Source: CAZDWZ01 sp964509425
Lineage (GTDB): Bacteria > Bdellovibrionota_C > UBA2361 > SZUA-149 > CAZDWZ01
DNA length: 64,000 nucleotides
Direction: 5' to 3'
NCBI GenBank assembly: GCA_964509425.1
Contig: CAZDWZ010000002.1
Coordinates: 372,001-436,000, forward strand
The translations under genes were made by a program, and so were the position numbers. This document shows positions 26,454 to 34,882 of the stretch, piece after piece (position 1 is the first letter of the stretch; every line of letters starts with the position of its first letter). Below the pieces are notes generated by a model. The model was given only the letters and a program-made list of their open reading frames with translations. It was not told the origin of the DNA and did not search any database.

Positions 26454-27278
26454 TTATGGAAGGTAACGTTGAATCTCGCTCATAAAAATTTTGGCAACGG
26501 CCTTATTTATTGGGACGGGCGCGCTAAGTGCCCAAATCAATTCGAATTGTGTTCCGAGAAGCTGCACGAATTCTTCGCTTTCTATCACGAAACCGAAACT
26601 TTCCGACCGAGAGGAGATGAAGGCAGCCTTGTGGCCGTAGGCCCAATACCCCATGGGAAAGCTCACTTCCTTGGGAGCGATGCGAATTTCGCGCAGAAAC
26701 TCCGGACCGACTCCCAGATACGGATGGGCCTTCAGGTCCACGGCCTGATCGGCCGGCCAGATCGCCCGAGTATAGAGCTGATTGAGGATCCTCTCTTTGT
26801 TGAAATACCGGAAGAACTCCGGACTCAGTATCTCGAGCATGTTGTGAATCGGCCAAAGCGCGAACGTCTTTAGGTCGCGATAGAGGAGGATGTCCTTCAG
26901 CACCCCCTTTAGTCCGTCTCCGCCTTCAAAGAGTTGAACTCTCGGGCGAAGAAGTCTGCCTCCCTTTTTTCGCTTCAACGCTGGGAGCAGAGCTTCGAGC
27001 TGTTCTGCGCGGTTGTCGAACTCTTCTCGTTTTCTTCGAAACAACAATCGGAGACGCTCAGGAGGTTCTGCCGAAAAGACGCTTACGTTCTCGCGGAGAT
27101 TATCAACCACCAGCTCGCTCTCTTGTAAACGCCTGAGAATTCCATAAAGCGACGAGCGAGGAATACCGAGCTTCTTCGCCAATCCACCCGCCGGTTGCGG
27201 CCCGAACTCGAGGAGAGCGAGATAGGTCTTTGCCTCGATGTCTTCGAGACCCAGCATGCGGCAGACGTCTTGAAACAT
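26454..27278 (-). CDS. TrmB-family transcriptional regulator
   Basis: The 274-residue product has an N-terminal winged helix (DIEAKTYLALLEFGPQPAGG, KLGIPRSSLYGILRRLQESE) and a coiled-coil segment (RREEFDNRAEQLEALLPALK-like), followed by a C-terminal TrmB-type effector domain with VQLFEGGDGLKGVLKDILL and the ALWPIHNMLEIL stretch. TrmB proteins are best known as sugar-responsive regulators in archaea. It starts at ATG 27278 with GAGGAG upstream. Its target could be the PEP-CTERM gene immediately downstream; this is inference from position. Confidence 0.82.
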   Translation of the reverse strand: MFQDVCRMLGLEDIEAKTYLALLEFGPQPAGGLAKKLGIPRSSLYGILRRLQESELVVDNLRENVSVFSAEPPERLRLLFRRKREEFDNRAEQLEALLPALKRKKGGRLLRPRVQLFEGGDGLKGVLKDILLYRDLKTFALWPIHNMLEILSPEFFRYFNKERILNQLYTRAIWPADQAVDLKAHPYLGVGPEFLREIRIAPKEVSFPMGYWAYGHKAAFISSRSESFGFVIESEEFVQLLGTQFELIWALSAPVPINKAVAKIFMSEIQRYLP

Positions 27279-27428
27279 TCCGACACTCCTCGTCGTCGGA
27301 CTTCGACGACAACCTATTCTCCCCTCTAAATCACCTTCATAGTGCGAGTCATTACAAATCTTCCACGGTGAGAGGTTTGGCGAAATTTAGGAAATGTTCT
27401 CTGCGACGAGTCCGACTGAAGGCGAGCA

Positions 27429-29816
27429 CTAACGGCAGACAACGTCTCCCACCTCGATCAGGAACTCAACTTTCTTTTCGATCTGAAGGTCGATTCGGCA
27501 GCGACCCGAATCTGTATCCGCCTCCAGAACTTCACCCCCTTGGAGCTCGAGCTGGAAGTTCCCGTCCTTATCGGTCAAGGGCGGCTCCTTCGCTCCGCGA
27601 ATCCGCTTGAAGGCAAGCGGATTTCCATCGGCACCGACGAGTCGCCCCAGCGCCACGAAAATCCTATCGACACCGAAACTGGCGTGGACGACACCACCGG
27701 CATTAGCCGAAACGGTGATTATCTTTGTGTCGTAGTTGACGAGAGAGGATCGCTCTGTAGGACGGATCCGAACCTTGTGCGGTTGATAGGCGCTGATACC
27801 AATCGTGATCTTACCGTCCCCTTTCAATGTGCCCGAAGCGTAGTCGTCAATCATGACATCCATCTCCACGTCATCCGAATCTGCCTCGAGATTCACAACC
27901 AGAAGAGACTGTGCGAGGTCAGGCGGTGAAAATGCAATCGTTCCATCTTCCCCAAGTGTGAATGCCGTTCCCACCGTTGAAGAAAGCACCGATCCGCCGG
28001 AGGCCGCGCTTAAACCCTCCGCACTTCGCTGTCCATATATTGCGACCGACCCCGGCGAGAAACCATGAGTGATGTCGATCGAACCGTTGGTCTGGTTCGA
28101 GTCTCCCGAATTTCTCACCTCGCTTCGGAATTGCCCACGCGTGCCGATACCCGAGCGTTGTTGGCGCCCGTCGTAGCTCAGCACGTTCGACCCGACTACA
28201 TCTCGCCGAGCATCGTCTTTCTGATACCACCCCTGAACCTGATTCTGCCATTTCCCCATCCGATACTGATAGGACAGGAGAGCGTAGTATCGCGCGCCGA
28301 ACTGAGTATCGTAGCGCGCCAGTTGCACATTGAAGATGTGATCCGTTGATTCCGCGACCTGCCACCGCAAGACTGGACCGCGGTAGAAAAATTCGTCGAG
28401 CAATCCGTCGCTCGCGCTGTATGCTTCGTATCGAAGATCGAAGAAACCGAACCGGCGGCCGACGGATACGGTATAGGTCTCTCCCGCGCGCAATAATCGC
28501 TCACGTTGCCCTACCTGATTCACCGGAACAAAGAGCTGCTGAATCTCTTCGATGGAGTTCTCGGCGGGAAAATTAAGGAACGACGATTTTTCGAAGGAAC
28601 CACTCCAGTCCAGAGCGAGAAATTTTCCCGAAATATCGAACCCGTATCCTAATTCTCCGTCTACCGGAGTTGCGATGCTCGCGCCGAAGGTAACCCCGTC
28701 GGCAAGCGCACGAAATCCCGGGACACCGACAGCATCGTCATCGATCCCGTATCCTCCAAGCTCGAGTTGCAGCCAGTCCGAGGCGCGCCAATCCGTGCTG
28801 AGGTGAAAGGCGGGTGTATCGAGACCTTTGAACTGATCGCGAAGCACTCCGATTTCTCCGGCGATGGTCGGAAATCCTCTCGGCACGAGAAGTCCCGATC
28901 GCGAGAAAAATTTTCTTTCGCCGGAGACACCCTGGATGGCGCCGCGTTGCACGACGTCGATGTAATAACTCCCGTCCGGGAAGCGTGTCGTGTCAACGGC
29001 TTGGAGACCGTACTCAAGCATTTGGCTGTCGATCAATTGTCCCGAACGAAAAAACTCTACTCGCCCCGGCGTTGAAACAAAGATCTGGAAGTCGTTCCCG
29101 CGGAGCGCTCGGTCGAGTGGCAAGAGCTCATTCACCGTCGCTACTCCGGCTCCATAGATGTCCAACGAAGGAATAAGCCGGTCTCCGGCACCCCTGATTC
29201 CTCCGGCGGATCCTCTATATCTTCCGAAAAGCCGATTTGCGGTGATCTCCTGGAGGTTGGACCGCCCTTTCGAGAATGCCGAGAAATTGCTGTAGAGCCA
29301 ACTGGAACCGTAGCTCAGCGACGAGGCGGAGCTCAGGGCTTTGGCGGATTCCGTATCTCCAACCACCGTGCTGCCGCTCAGGTCCTGACGAAATGAGAGC
29401 TTACTTTCTATTTTCCGGACCTCTTGTTTTTCCTCAAGAGAAGTACTAACCAATTGATCGGCGACGAGCGTCACCGTGATGATGAATGCCTTCGGTGCGA
29501 CTTTTACTGTGCCAAAGTTGGGAATGGTTCTCTCACCCTCGATTCGTCCGGACAGAAGCTCCACGAGCTTAGCCGAATCTTTTATTGCGGGGAGCTGCGA
29601 GACAGCGTCGGAGGGATTTTCGATCTCGACCCAGGTCGAATTGAACTCGGTCGAGTACCTCGCGGCGAGAAGTCCTTTATATTCTTTCTCGATGAAGAGA
29701 TCGAAGGCCGCTGTCTCGACGGCCTCCGCAAACACTTCTTCCGTTGCGATAAGAAGTAATCCTGCGACGGCGAGAAGCGTCAAAAGGAGGGAAATGGCAG
29801 CCGCGTGCAATTTCAT
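27429..29816 (-). CDS. Outer-membrane fimbrial usher (TcfC/alternate chaperone-usher type)
   Basis: The 795-residue product has a signal peptide and then a beta-barrel pattern of alternating residues with repeated aromatic ends (YYALLSYQYRMGKWQNQVQGWY, VRYEAYSASDG-like). An early GAGDRLIPSLDIYGAGVATVNELL segment recalls usher middle domains, and the C-terminal part (DVMIDDYASGTLKGDG, NYDTKIITVSANAGGV, GRLVGADGNPLAFKRI) matches usher C-terminal domains. It secretes and anchors fimbrial subunits. It is somewhat short for this class. Chaperone and subunit genes lie immediately upstream on the same strand. Confidence 0.85.
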   Translation of the reverse strand: MKLHAAAISLLLTLLAVAGLLLIATEEVFAEAVETAAFDLFIEKEYKGLLAARYSTEFNSTWVEIENPSDAVSQLPAIKDSAKLVELLSGRIEGERTIPNFGTVKVAPKAFIITVTLVADQLVSTSLEEKQEVRKIESKLSFRQDLSGSTVVGDTESAKALSSASSLSYGSSWLYSNFSAFSKGRSNLQEITANRLFGRYRGSAGGIRGAGDRLIPSLDIYGAGVATVNELLPLDRALRGNDFQIFVSTPGRVEFFRSGQLIDSQMLEYGLQAVDTTRFPDGSYYIDVVQRGAIQGVSGERKFFSRSGLLVPRGFPTIAGEIGVLRDQFKGLDTPAFHLSTDWRASDWLQLELGGYGIDDDAVGVPGFRALADGVTFGASIATPVDGELGYGFDISGKFLALDWSGSFEKSSFLNFPAENSIEEIQQLFVPVNQVGQRERLLRAGETYTVSVGRRFGFFDLRYEAYSASDGLLDEFFYRGPVLRWQVAESTDHIFNVQLARYDTQFGARYYALLSYQYRMGKWQNQVQGWYQKDDARRDVVGSNVLSYDGRQQRSGIGTRGQFRSEVRNSGDSNQTNGSIDITHGFSPGSVAIYGQRSAEGLSAASGGSVLSSTVGTAFTLGEDGTIAFSPPDLAQSLLVVNLEADSDDVEMDVMIDDYASGTLKGDGKITIGISAYQPHKVRIRPTERSSLVNYDTKIITVSANAGGVVHASFGVDRIFVALGRLVGADGNPLAFKRIRGAKEPPLTDKDGNFQLELQGGEVLEADTDSGRCRIDLQIEKKVEFLIEVGDVVCR

Positions 29817-29824
29817 TCGTCATC

Positions 29825-30544
29825 TCACTGCTCGCCCTGTTGCGTTTCAAGAGTCAGCAACTTTGATTTCTCGACACCTGAGAGCCGCAGTTTCACGACG
29901 CCGCTTCCATTCCAAGGAACGCTCATGCTGCCGCCGGGATAAATTCTCGAGGTCTCCGAACGGCCCTCACAACTCTCAGCGGTGACACATATCTCAATTT
30001 GATCGATGACATAATTCACGTTGCCGGAGTTTAGCAGTGTTAGTTGTCCATTCTCCGTGGACCATTTGAGCTTCCAATCAATCTCTTTCGGCTCAGTGAA
30101 GATGAGAAGACCGACGCCGAACAGAACTCGCAAATTCACCGCGGGTTTTTTGCCACTCTTGTTTTCGGGAACCGCTTTATCGTCGGCGAGCGGAATGAAG
30201 TTGACTCGAAATACCTCTTCTTTACTTGGATCGGCCGCTCGTCGAAGGAGTCGTACGGCACGGCTTTCTCCAGGAGGCAAGGTGAACTCACGGGGGGAGA
30301 CGACCAACGCACCTTCGCTGGTTCCGGAGTCGTCGGAGTCCGAGGTTTTCGCGGAAAGGATCTTTAGACTCTCCGCCTGTATACGCATCGTCGACGCTTC
30401 ATCCGTGTTTGTGACGTTCACAGTAAATGCGGGCTTTGAGTCAAACGGCAGCGAAAAAAGCATGCGATCAACGGAGAGCTGGGCGAAGCAGGAGGCCGAG
30501 CAGCAGTGAAAGGCGAGTAGGAGTAAGCCAATTTGAAATTTCAT
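29825..30544 (-). CDS. Periplasmic fimbrial chaperone
   Basis: A 239-residue protein with a signal peptide (KFQIGLLLLAFHCCSASCFA) and two Ig-like domains. The first has the chaperone pattern VSPREFTLPPGESRAVRLLRR and the FRVNFIPL strand (the classic site for subunit donor-strand help). The second has the Gly-Asn turn NSGNVNYVIDQIEI. ATG 30544 begins the signal peptide; the frame to 30661 overlaps the upstream gene. It ends eight bases before the usher gene and starts six bases after the minor subunit's stop, so these three form one translation unit. Confidence 0.88.
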   Translation of the reverse strand: MKFQIGLLLLAFHCCSASCFAQLSVDRMLFSLPFDSKPAFTVNVTNTDEASTMRIQAESLKILSAKTSDSDDSGTSEGALVVSPREFTLPPGESRAVRLLRRAADPSKEEVFRVNFIPLADDKAVPENKSGKKPAVNLRVLFGVGLLIFTEPKEIDWKLKWSTENGQLTLLNSGNVNYVIDQIEICVTAESCEGRSETSRIYPGGSMSVPWNGSGVVKLRLSGVEKSKLLTLETQQGEQ

Positions 30545-30549
30545 GGTCT

Positions 30550-31017
30550 TCAGGGCCGTAAAAGTATGGTGATCGTTCCCGTATAGTTCCCCGCTGGTAC
30601 TGCTTGAAGGTTCGCTTCGGGGATGGTGACCCGGATGGAGCCGTTCGGAACGCCTCCGCAAGTCGAAGAGGACGAGTGAGCATTTCCATAAGTGGCGTCG
30701 GCGTTTGCGGTCACTGTGACGAAGCTTCCAGTCGAGCCGCGATACTCCACTCCATAGGCGACCGTGGTTGCTCCATTCGTCATCGTGAAGGCAAACCCGC
30801 TTCCGCTTCCGCGAAACCGAAGGCGGTAGGTCGGGTTCGCTGCGGTGTCGTAAATGCAGATTGAATCAGTCGCCGTCGGACTGCCGGTGCCGGACCAACT
30901 TCCGAAGGCGAAATCGCTCAGATTCGAGATTCTGACGAGTGCATAAGCTTTCTTCGCGGTCATCAGAATTCCGGCAGAAAGCAGCACGAGACAGAGAACT
31001 CGGAGAAAAAGTTTCAT
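30550..31017 (-). CDS. Minor fimbrial subunit, spore-coat-U/CS1-like
   Basis: The 155-residue secreted protein has a signal peptide (LFLRVLCLVLLSAGILMTAKKAYA) and shares with the two genes upstream the motif FAFGSWSGTGSP / T-x-T-N-G-A-x-T-x-A-Y and a C-terminal strand A-G-N-Y-T-G-T-I-T-I. It carries extra cysteines (SICIYDTA, SSTCGG). It is probably a tip or initiator subunit, as it lies with chaperone and usher rather than with the major subunits. ATG 31017 begins the signal peptide; an in-frame start at 31038 is unlikely. Confidence 0.75.
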   Translation of the reverse strand: MKLFLRVLCLVLLSAGILMTAKKAYALVRISNLSDFAFGSWSGTGSPTATDSICIYDTAANPTYRLRFRGSGSGFAFTMTNGATTVAYGVEYRGSTGSFVTVTANADATYGNAHSSSSTCGGVPNGSIRVTIPEANLQAVPAGNYTGTITILLRP

Positions 31018-31036
31018 GCCGGATTTGATGCTCGAC

Positions 31037-31068
31037 AAAAAAAAAGAGCGCAGTTTTCATGCGCTCTT
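31037..31068 (-). terminator. Terminator between major subunits and minor subunit
   Basis: On the minus strand AAGAGCGCA and TGCGCTCTT form a 9-bp stem around TGAAAAC, followed by a run of nine T. It lies after the second major subunit gene and directly before the minor subunit gene. Confidence 0.92.
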
Positions 31069-31113
31069 AGCCGTGCAAACCGAGATTTGCACTAAGTTAG
31101 TCAGCATACCTGC

Positions 31114-31647
31114 TTACGGAGCAACAACCAGCGTAAGCGTGCCGGAATAGCTTCCTGCGTTCACACCTTGGAGGGCCGCCTGAAGAATTTCGACGTGCAC
31201 GTTGGCGTTTAGAGTCGTGGCGCCGAGAGTGAGGGCACCACCTGTTTGTGACCCGAGCGGTGTTCCGGAAACGAGCGGAGCTTCGCCAGTATTACCTGTA
31301 ACGTCGTTGTAGTAAACGTTGTAAGCGATTGTTTGCGATCCGTTTGTGATCGTGAAGGCGTTTGCTGTCCCACTTCCTGTGCCCGTCACCGAGTATCCGC
31401 CGGAGGCATAGTTCATCGAAATATTGAGAGTGTCGTTCGAGTTCAAATCGCCCGTGCCGGCGTAGCTTCCGAACGCGTGGTCAGAGACTTGCCGGATACG
31501 GATGAGTTGGGGAAGAGTAACTGAAATTACCGATGTCCCTGTGGAAGTGGTTCCAGGGTTTCCGTCCGTTGCTGCCATGGCTGTGCTTGCGGAAACGACT
31601 GTGAGCAATGCAGCCGCAGCAAATTTAAGAATCGGGCTCTTTTTCAT
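31114..31647 (-). CDS. Major fimbrial subunit (paralogue 2)
   Basis: This 177-residue protein has a signal peptide (LKFAAAALLTVVSASTAMA) then a beta-sandwich subunit with the pattern ISVTLPQLIRIRQVSDHAFG, YASGGYSVTGTGSG, ITNGSQTIAYNVYYND and a terminal strand AGSYSGTLTLVVAP. The end resembles spore-coat-U-like fimbrial subunits. GAGGAGAAAC precedes ATG 31647. It is a close paralogue of the gene 166 bases upstream. A strong terminator follows, as expected for abundant subunits made in excess of chaperone and usher. Confidence 0.85.
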   Translation of the reverse strand: MKKSPILKFAAAALLTVVSASTAMAATDGNPGTTSTGTSVISVTLPQLIRIRQVSDHAFGSYAGTGDLNSNDTLNISMNYASGGYSVTGTGSGTANAFTITNGSQTIAYNVYYNDVTGNTGEAPLVSGTPLGSQTGGALTLGATTLNANVHVEILQAALQGVNAGSYSGTLTLVVAP

Positions 31648-31723
31648 GTTTCTCCTCTTCAGTTGTAAATCTCAAAGACCGGCGTAGCTGACCGATATCA
31701 ACTTCATCGACGGCTAATTGACC

Positions 31724-31735
31724 TTCCTTAAGGAA
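31724..31735. promoter_or_regulatory. 12-base palindrome upstream of subunit gene
   Basis: TTCCTTAAGGAA is a perfect palindrome in the 166-base space between the two major subunit genes, about 75 bases upstream of the second gene's start. It could be an operator or just chance; one such site is expected rarely. Confidence 0.25.
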
Positions 31736-31813
31736 GAACTGCGTGAGAAACGCGTGATTTTCGTGTTTAGAGGAATCGCTTAGGATGAATCCGTAACGAA
31801 TGCCTTTTTTAGG

Positions 31814-32341
31814 CTATTCTGGCGCGAAAACGAGAGAAATCGTTCCCGAATACGTGCCGGCGCTCGCGGCGAGGAGGTTCGCAGCGAGAATTGAGATGCT
31901 GAGGTTGGCGTTTAGTGTGGTGGTGGCGAGCGTTGTGGTCGAATTAGCTTGTGCTGTCAGCGGGACGCCATTCGTGAGCGCGACACGGCCCGTGATACCT
32001 GTCGTGTCGTTATAGAACGCCGAATATGCAATCGTCTGAGCCCCGTTCGTGATCGTAAATGCGCCGCCGGCTCCGCTTCCGGATGGTGTGACCCGATACG
32101 TGCCGGCGTAGTTTTTTGAAATGTTCAGATCGTCATTCTGATTGATATCACCCGCCCCAGGGTAGGTGCCCGTCGTATAATCAGCAAAGCTTCTTGCTCG
32201 AATCAGCTTGGGAACAGTGATCGAAACGTCCGTGGTTCCAGTGGAGTTCCCTCCTATGGCTCCGTCGGTTGCCGCATTTGCCCTTGCCGCAGAGATCACG
32301 AGAGCGCCGATGCAGATCGCAGCTTGGATATACAGTTTCAT
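31814..32341 (-). CDS. Major fimbrial subunit (paralogue 1)
   Basis: The 175-residue product has a signal peptide (IQAAICIGALVISAARANA) and the same sequence theme as its paralogue: VSITVPKLIRARSFADY, DDLNISKNYAGTYRV, ITNGAQTIAYSAFYNDT and AGTYSGTISLVFAPE. The two are clearly duplicated. ATG 32341 has AGAGG seven bases upstream; ATG 32347 is two codons earlier. It heads the leftward fimbrial operon. The next gene on the right runs the other way. Confidence 0.85.
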   Translation of the reverse strand: MKLYIQAAICIGALVISAARANAATDGAIGGNSTGTTDVSITVPKLIRARSFADYTTGTYPGAGDINQNDDLNISKNYAGTYRVTPSGSGAGGAFTITNGAQTIAYSAFYNDTTGITGRVALTNGVPLTAQANSTTTLATTTLNANLSISILAANLLAASAGTYSGTISLVFAPE

Positions 32342-32538
32342 CCTCATACCTCTCTTGATGAACTTGAACCGGGTGTCAGTGCGGAAATCTTGCCTTCGAG
32401 CTCACGTTTTTGAACGATGTCTCGATTTCGTAACCAGCTCATAGCTGGATGATTACGAAGTTATTGTTGTTTGATTACAAGCCTCTAAACACTGAAAAAT
32501 TCTTCATGGACCCTTCATCAAGTGCCGACGAGGTACTT

Positions 32539-33117
32539 ATGAAATTTTATTTCGTCTACGAACAAGCATTCCCACTCGGCTTCGGCCTGACGGCAATTCT
32601 CTGCTTATTTGTGGGCTTTTGGGGCTTATACGCTCGCCGTCCGCTGGTCTTCCCTTTCATTGTCAGCTTCCTTTGCTACATCGGCGTTTGCGTTCCGTTG
32701 TTTCTTCTCGCGATCAATCACTTCCTCGTTGCCTGGCCGCTCGATCTCGGTGCGGCGCTGCTCAACGGTTCAGGAATAGTGCTTCCGATTCTTCTTCTCG
32801 CCTATCTCTGGGCGTGCGGATACGAGGTAACCACCGTCGGAGCCAGGCCCGAAACAATTTCTAAATTTCTAGAAACCAAACACGAGATACAAAAGGGCGA
32901 TTGTCTGAAGTTTCCGCGAAGCGCGATTTGTTATCTCAAGCGACCAACTAACGAAGAGCCATCCGAGTTTAGAAACGAGCTCCGCAGCGAACTCACGCGA
33001 GATACAGTAGTCGTACCGCTGCTTGGTTTCTTTCTCTGCATCATCTTCGGCGGCATCTCGCTTCTCGTGGCGGGAATTAGTTGGTGCGCGGCTACGGAGT
33101 GCGTTCCGTATCTCTAG
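32539..33117 (+). CDS. Four-helix membrane protein of unknown function
   Basis: The 192-residue product has about four membrane helices (FGLTAILCLFVGFWGLYA; FPFIVSFLCYIGVCVPLFLLAI; GSGIVLPILLLAYLWACGY; VVVPLLGFFLCIIFGGISLL). A polar loop with Lys, Glu and Arg lies before the last helix. ATG 32539 has GAGG five bases upstream; ATG 32506 or 32449 extend the N-terminus without clear membrane or signal content. I do not recognise the family. It is 27 bases before the next gene on the same strand. Confidence 0.65.
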   Translation: MKFYFVYEQAFPLGFGLTAILCLFVGFWGLYARRPLVFPFIVSFLCYIGVCVPLFLLAINHFLVAWPLDLGAALLNGSGIVLPILLLAYLWACGYEVTTVGARPETISKFLETKHEIQKGDCLKFPRSAICYLKRPTNEEPSEFRNELRSELTRDTVVVPLLGFFLCIIFGGISLLVAGISWCAATECVPYL

Positions 33118-33144
33118 GACCGAAGGTTTTGGATCGGGGGAAAA

Positions 33145-33936
33145 ATGGATAGAAAAGGTTTGCAGTCAAAGCTCTATTCACTTCTCTTCGGAGTCGTGGC
33201 AGCGGCGGTTATCGGCGTTCCTCATCCGAGTCTCGCGAGACGAGATGCCGCGCGAATTCAAAAATCGATGCCGATCCCAGGTTCCAACCCTCAGGTCTGC
33301 ATCGGCTACAACGCCAAAACCAATCACTGGGGTGAAGAGTTCCACTTCTGTCCTGTGGGATACGCGGCCTACGGTGTCGCGGACGCCGGAGGAAAACGGC
33401 GAGGCGGGGCAACGATTCCAGCCGTTCAAGTGTGCTGCCCGCTTCCGGCTTCCGACATTCTCGTCCGCGGCGAAGTTCTGGTGAGGGAAGTCTGCCCCGA
33501 GGACCATATCGCCACGGGAAGCGTTCTCGATTTTTCGCGCGGAGAGAATACGACTCAGTATATGCGGTGCTCGAAGATCAATACCGCGCGGTATCAACTG
33601 GGAACTCCCGAAGCTTCGTTGTATTGGGGGAACGGATTTGCCGGCTGGCAGGGTTCCAGAAGGATTGAGAAGGAACAGATCCCGGCGGGAATTCGCACTG
33701 CGATGGGCCGTCAGTCAAAGGAGAAATGGGGACACGAAGGTTGTGTTGGTTTCCCATATGGAAGTCTGCTCACCGCCAAGACCGGGAAAAATTGTGGTGG
33801 CTTCTTCTTCCGCGAGCTGCAATTCCGCGGCATCGCAGGCGACCCCGCCGAGGGAACGCCCGTGACGATGTTTCCGGAGTGCAAGGACGTAACTGGTGTT
33901 GATCACCCGAAAAATGTCCGCTGCCGGAACGGCTGA
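33145..33936 (+). CDS. Secreted Cys-rich protein (new shared domain)
   Basis: The 263-residue product has a signal peptide (LFGVVAAAVIGVPHPSLA). The mature region is a Cys-rich domain of ~210 residues: QVCIGYN, FHFCPVGYAAYGV, VQVCCPLPASDIL, REVCPEDHIATG, MRCSKINTARYQLG, GCVGFPYG, GKNCGGFFFRELQFRG, GDPAEGTPVTMFPEC. The same order recurs in the C-terminal part of the protein at 53926-56043. About ten cysteines suggest disulfides in the periplasm or outside. I do not know a family name. It may be in an operon with the membrane protein before it and the protease 98 bases on. Confidence 0.8.
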   Translation: MDRKGLQSKLYSLLFGVVAAAVIGVPHPSLARRDAARIQKSMPIPGSNPQVCIGYNAKTNHWGEEFHFCPVGYAAYGVADAGGKRRGGATIPAVQVCCPLPASDILVRGEVLVREVCPEDHIATGSVLDFSRGENTTQYMRCSKINTARYQLGTPEASLYWGNGFAGWQGSRRIEKEQIPAGIRTAMGRQSKEKWGHEGCVGFPYGSLLTAKTGKNCGGFFFRELQFRGIAGDPAEGTPVTMFPECKDVTGVDHPKNVRCRNG

Positions 33937-34033
33937 ACAGTAACGCGCCAAGACCATAAACATCAAACAACCGTATAACCGCATAACCCTTGTCGGTTCT
34001 TCTTTCTGGCTGTTCGAGACAAGGAGGTTATAA

Positions 34034-34858
34034 ATGGTTATCGTTCACCGTGCGGCTTTTCGCCGCGTTCTTCTCGCGTTTTCTCTCATCACGGTTTCAG
34101 GTTGCGGGGGCGGAGGTGGAGGCGGGCTGAGCACCGACGCTTGCAGCACTCTTAAGTTCGATCCAAAAATCATCAATGGCACGAGCTGCGCGAAAGAGCG
34201 GACGCCAATCGTAGAACTCTTGGACAACTACACAATAGAGTTTGATGGGCAGTCCATCACGGATGAGCAATTCATTTGCACAGGCTTTCTCATCACTCCC
34301 GATACGGTTCTCACCGCGGCACATTGTCTCGAGACTTTTCCACCGACGTCAGTTCGAATCGGAGGTGAAACGATTCCGATAGCGGATGGTGTCGTTCACC
34401 CAAAATACAGCGAGCGAGAAGTCGACGGACAGACGCTTATCTACACGTTCTTCGATGTGGCGATTGTAAAGCTCTCTCGTCCTTCCTCAGTAGCCACCAT
34501 TCCGATCGCGGAAACCGTAGAGCTAAAATCAGGGACACACTTACAGATTTTCGGATTCGGTGAAAGCGGCTTTGACCCTACTCCGGTACTTCGCTCGGGC
34601 GAGATGGAACTCGGCACAGCGACGGCTTTCCATCTCATTACTAAGCCGTTTGACGGCACGGGAAGCAACACCTGTTACGGTGACTCCGGAGGACCGGCGA
34701 CCATCGAACTGGATGGCGGTCTCGCTGCGGTCGGGATAACGACACAAGGCACAAGCGATCTTTGCAATATCGGCGATGAGAGTTCATTTCAAAACCTTCA
34801 GAATCCAGAGACGATTGCGTTTATTCGCGAGCACGCTCCGGGCACGGTCTTCAAATAG
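34034..34858 (+). CDS. Trypsin-like serine protease lipoprotein
   Basis: The 274-residue product has a lipoprotein signal (VLLAFSLITVSGC) followed by a Gly-rich start. The chymotrypsin-fold catalytic triad is present: His in LTAAHCLE near residue 95, Asp in FFDVAIVKLSRP near 142, Ser in CYGDSGGPATIELDGG near 218. It is a likely active envelope-anchored endopeptidase. AAGGAGG lies seven bases before ATG 34034. The neighbour upstream encodes the Cys-rich secreted protein, which could be a substrate or partner; that is inference. Confidence 0.92.
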   Translation: MVIVHRAAFRRVLLAFSLITVSGCGGGGGGGLSTDACSTLKFDPKIINGTSCAKERTPIVELLDNYTIEFDGQSITDEQFICTGFLITPDTVLTAAHCLETFPPTSVRIGGETIPIADGVVHPKYSEREVDGQTLIYTFFDVAIVKLSRPSSVATIPIAETVELKSGTHLQIFGFGESGFDPTPVLRSGEMELGTATAFHLITKPFDGTGSNTCYGDSGGPATIELDGGLAAVGITTQGTSDLCNIGDESSFQNLQNPETIAFIREHAPGTVFK

Positions 34859-34882
34859 AGAATTCCTTCTCCTTTGATCTGA

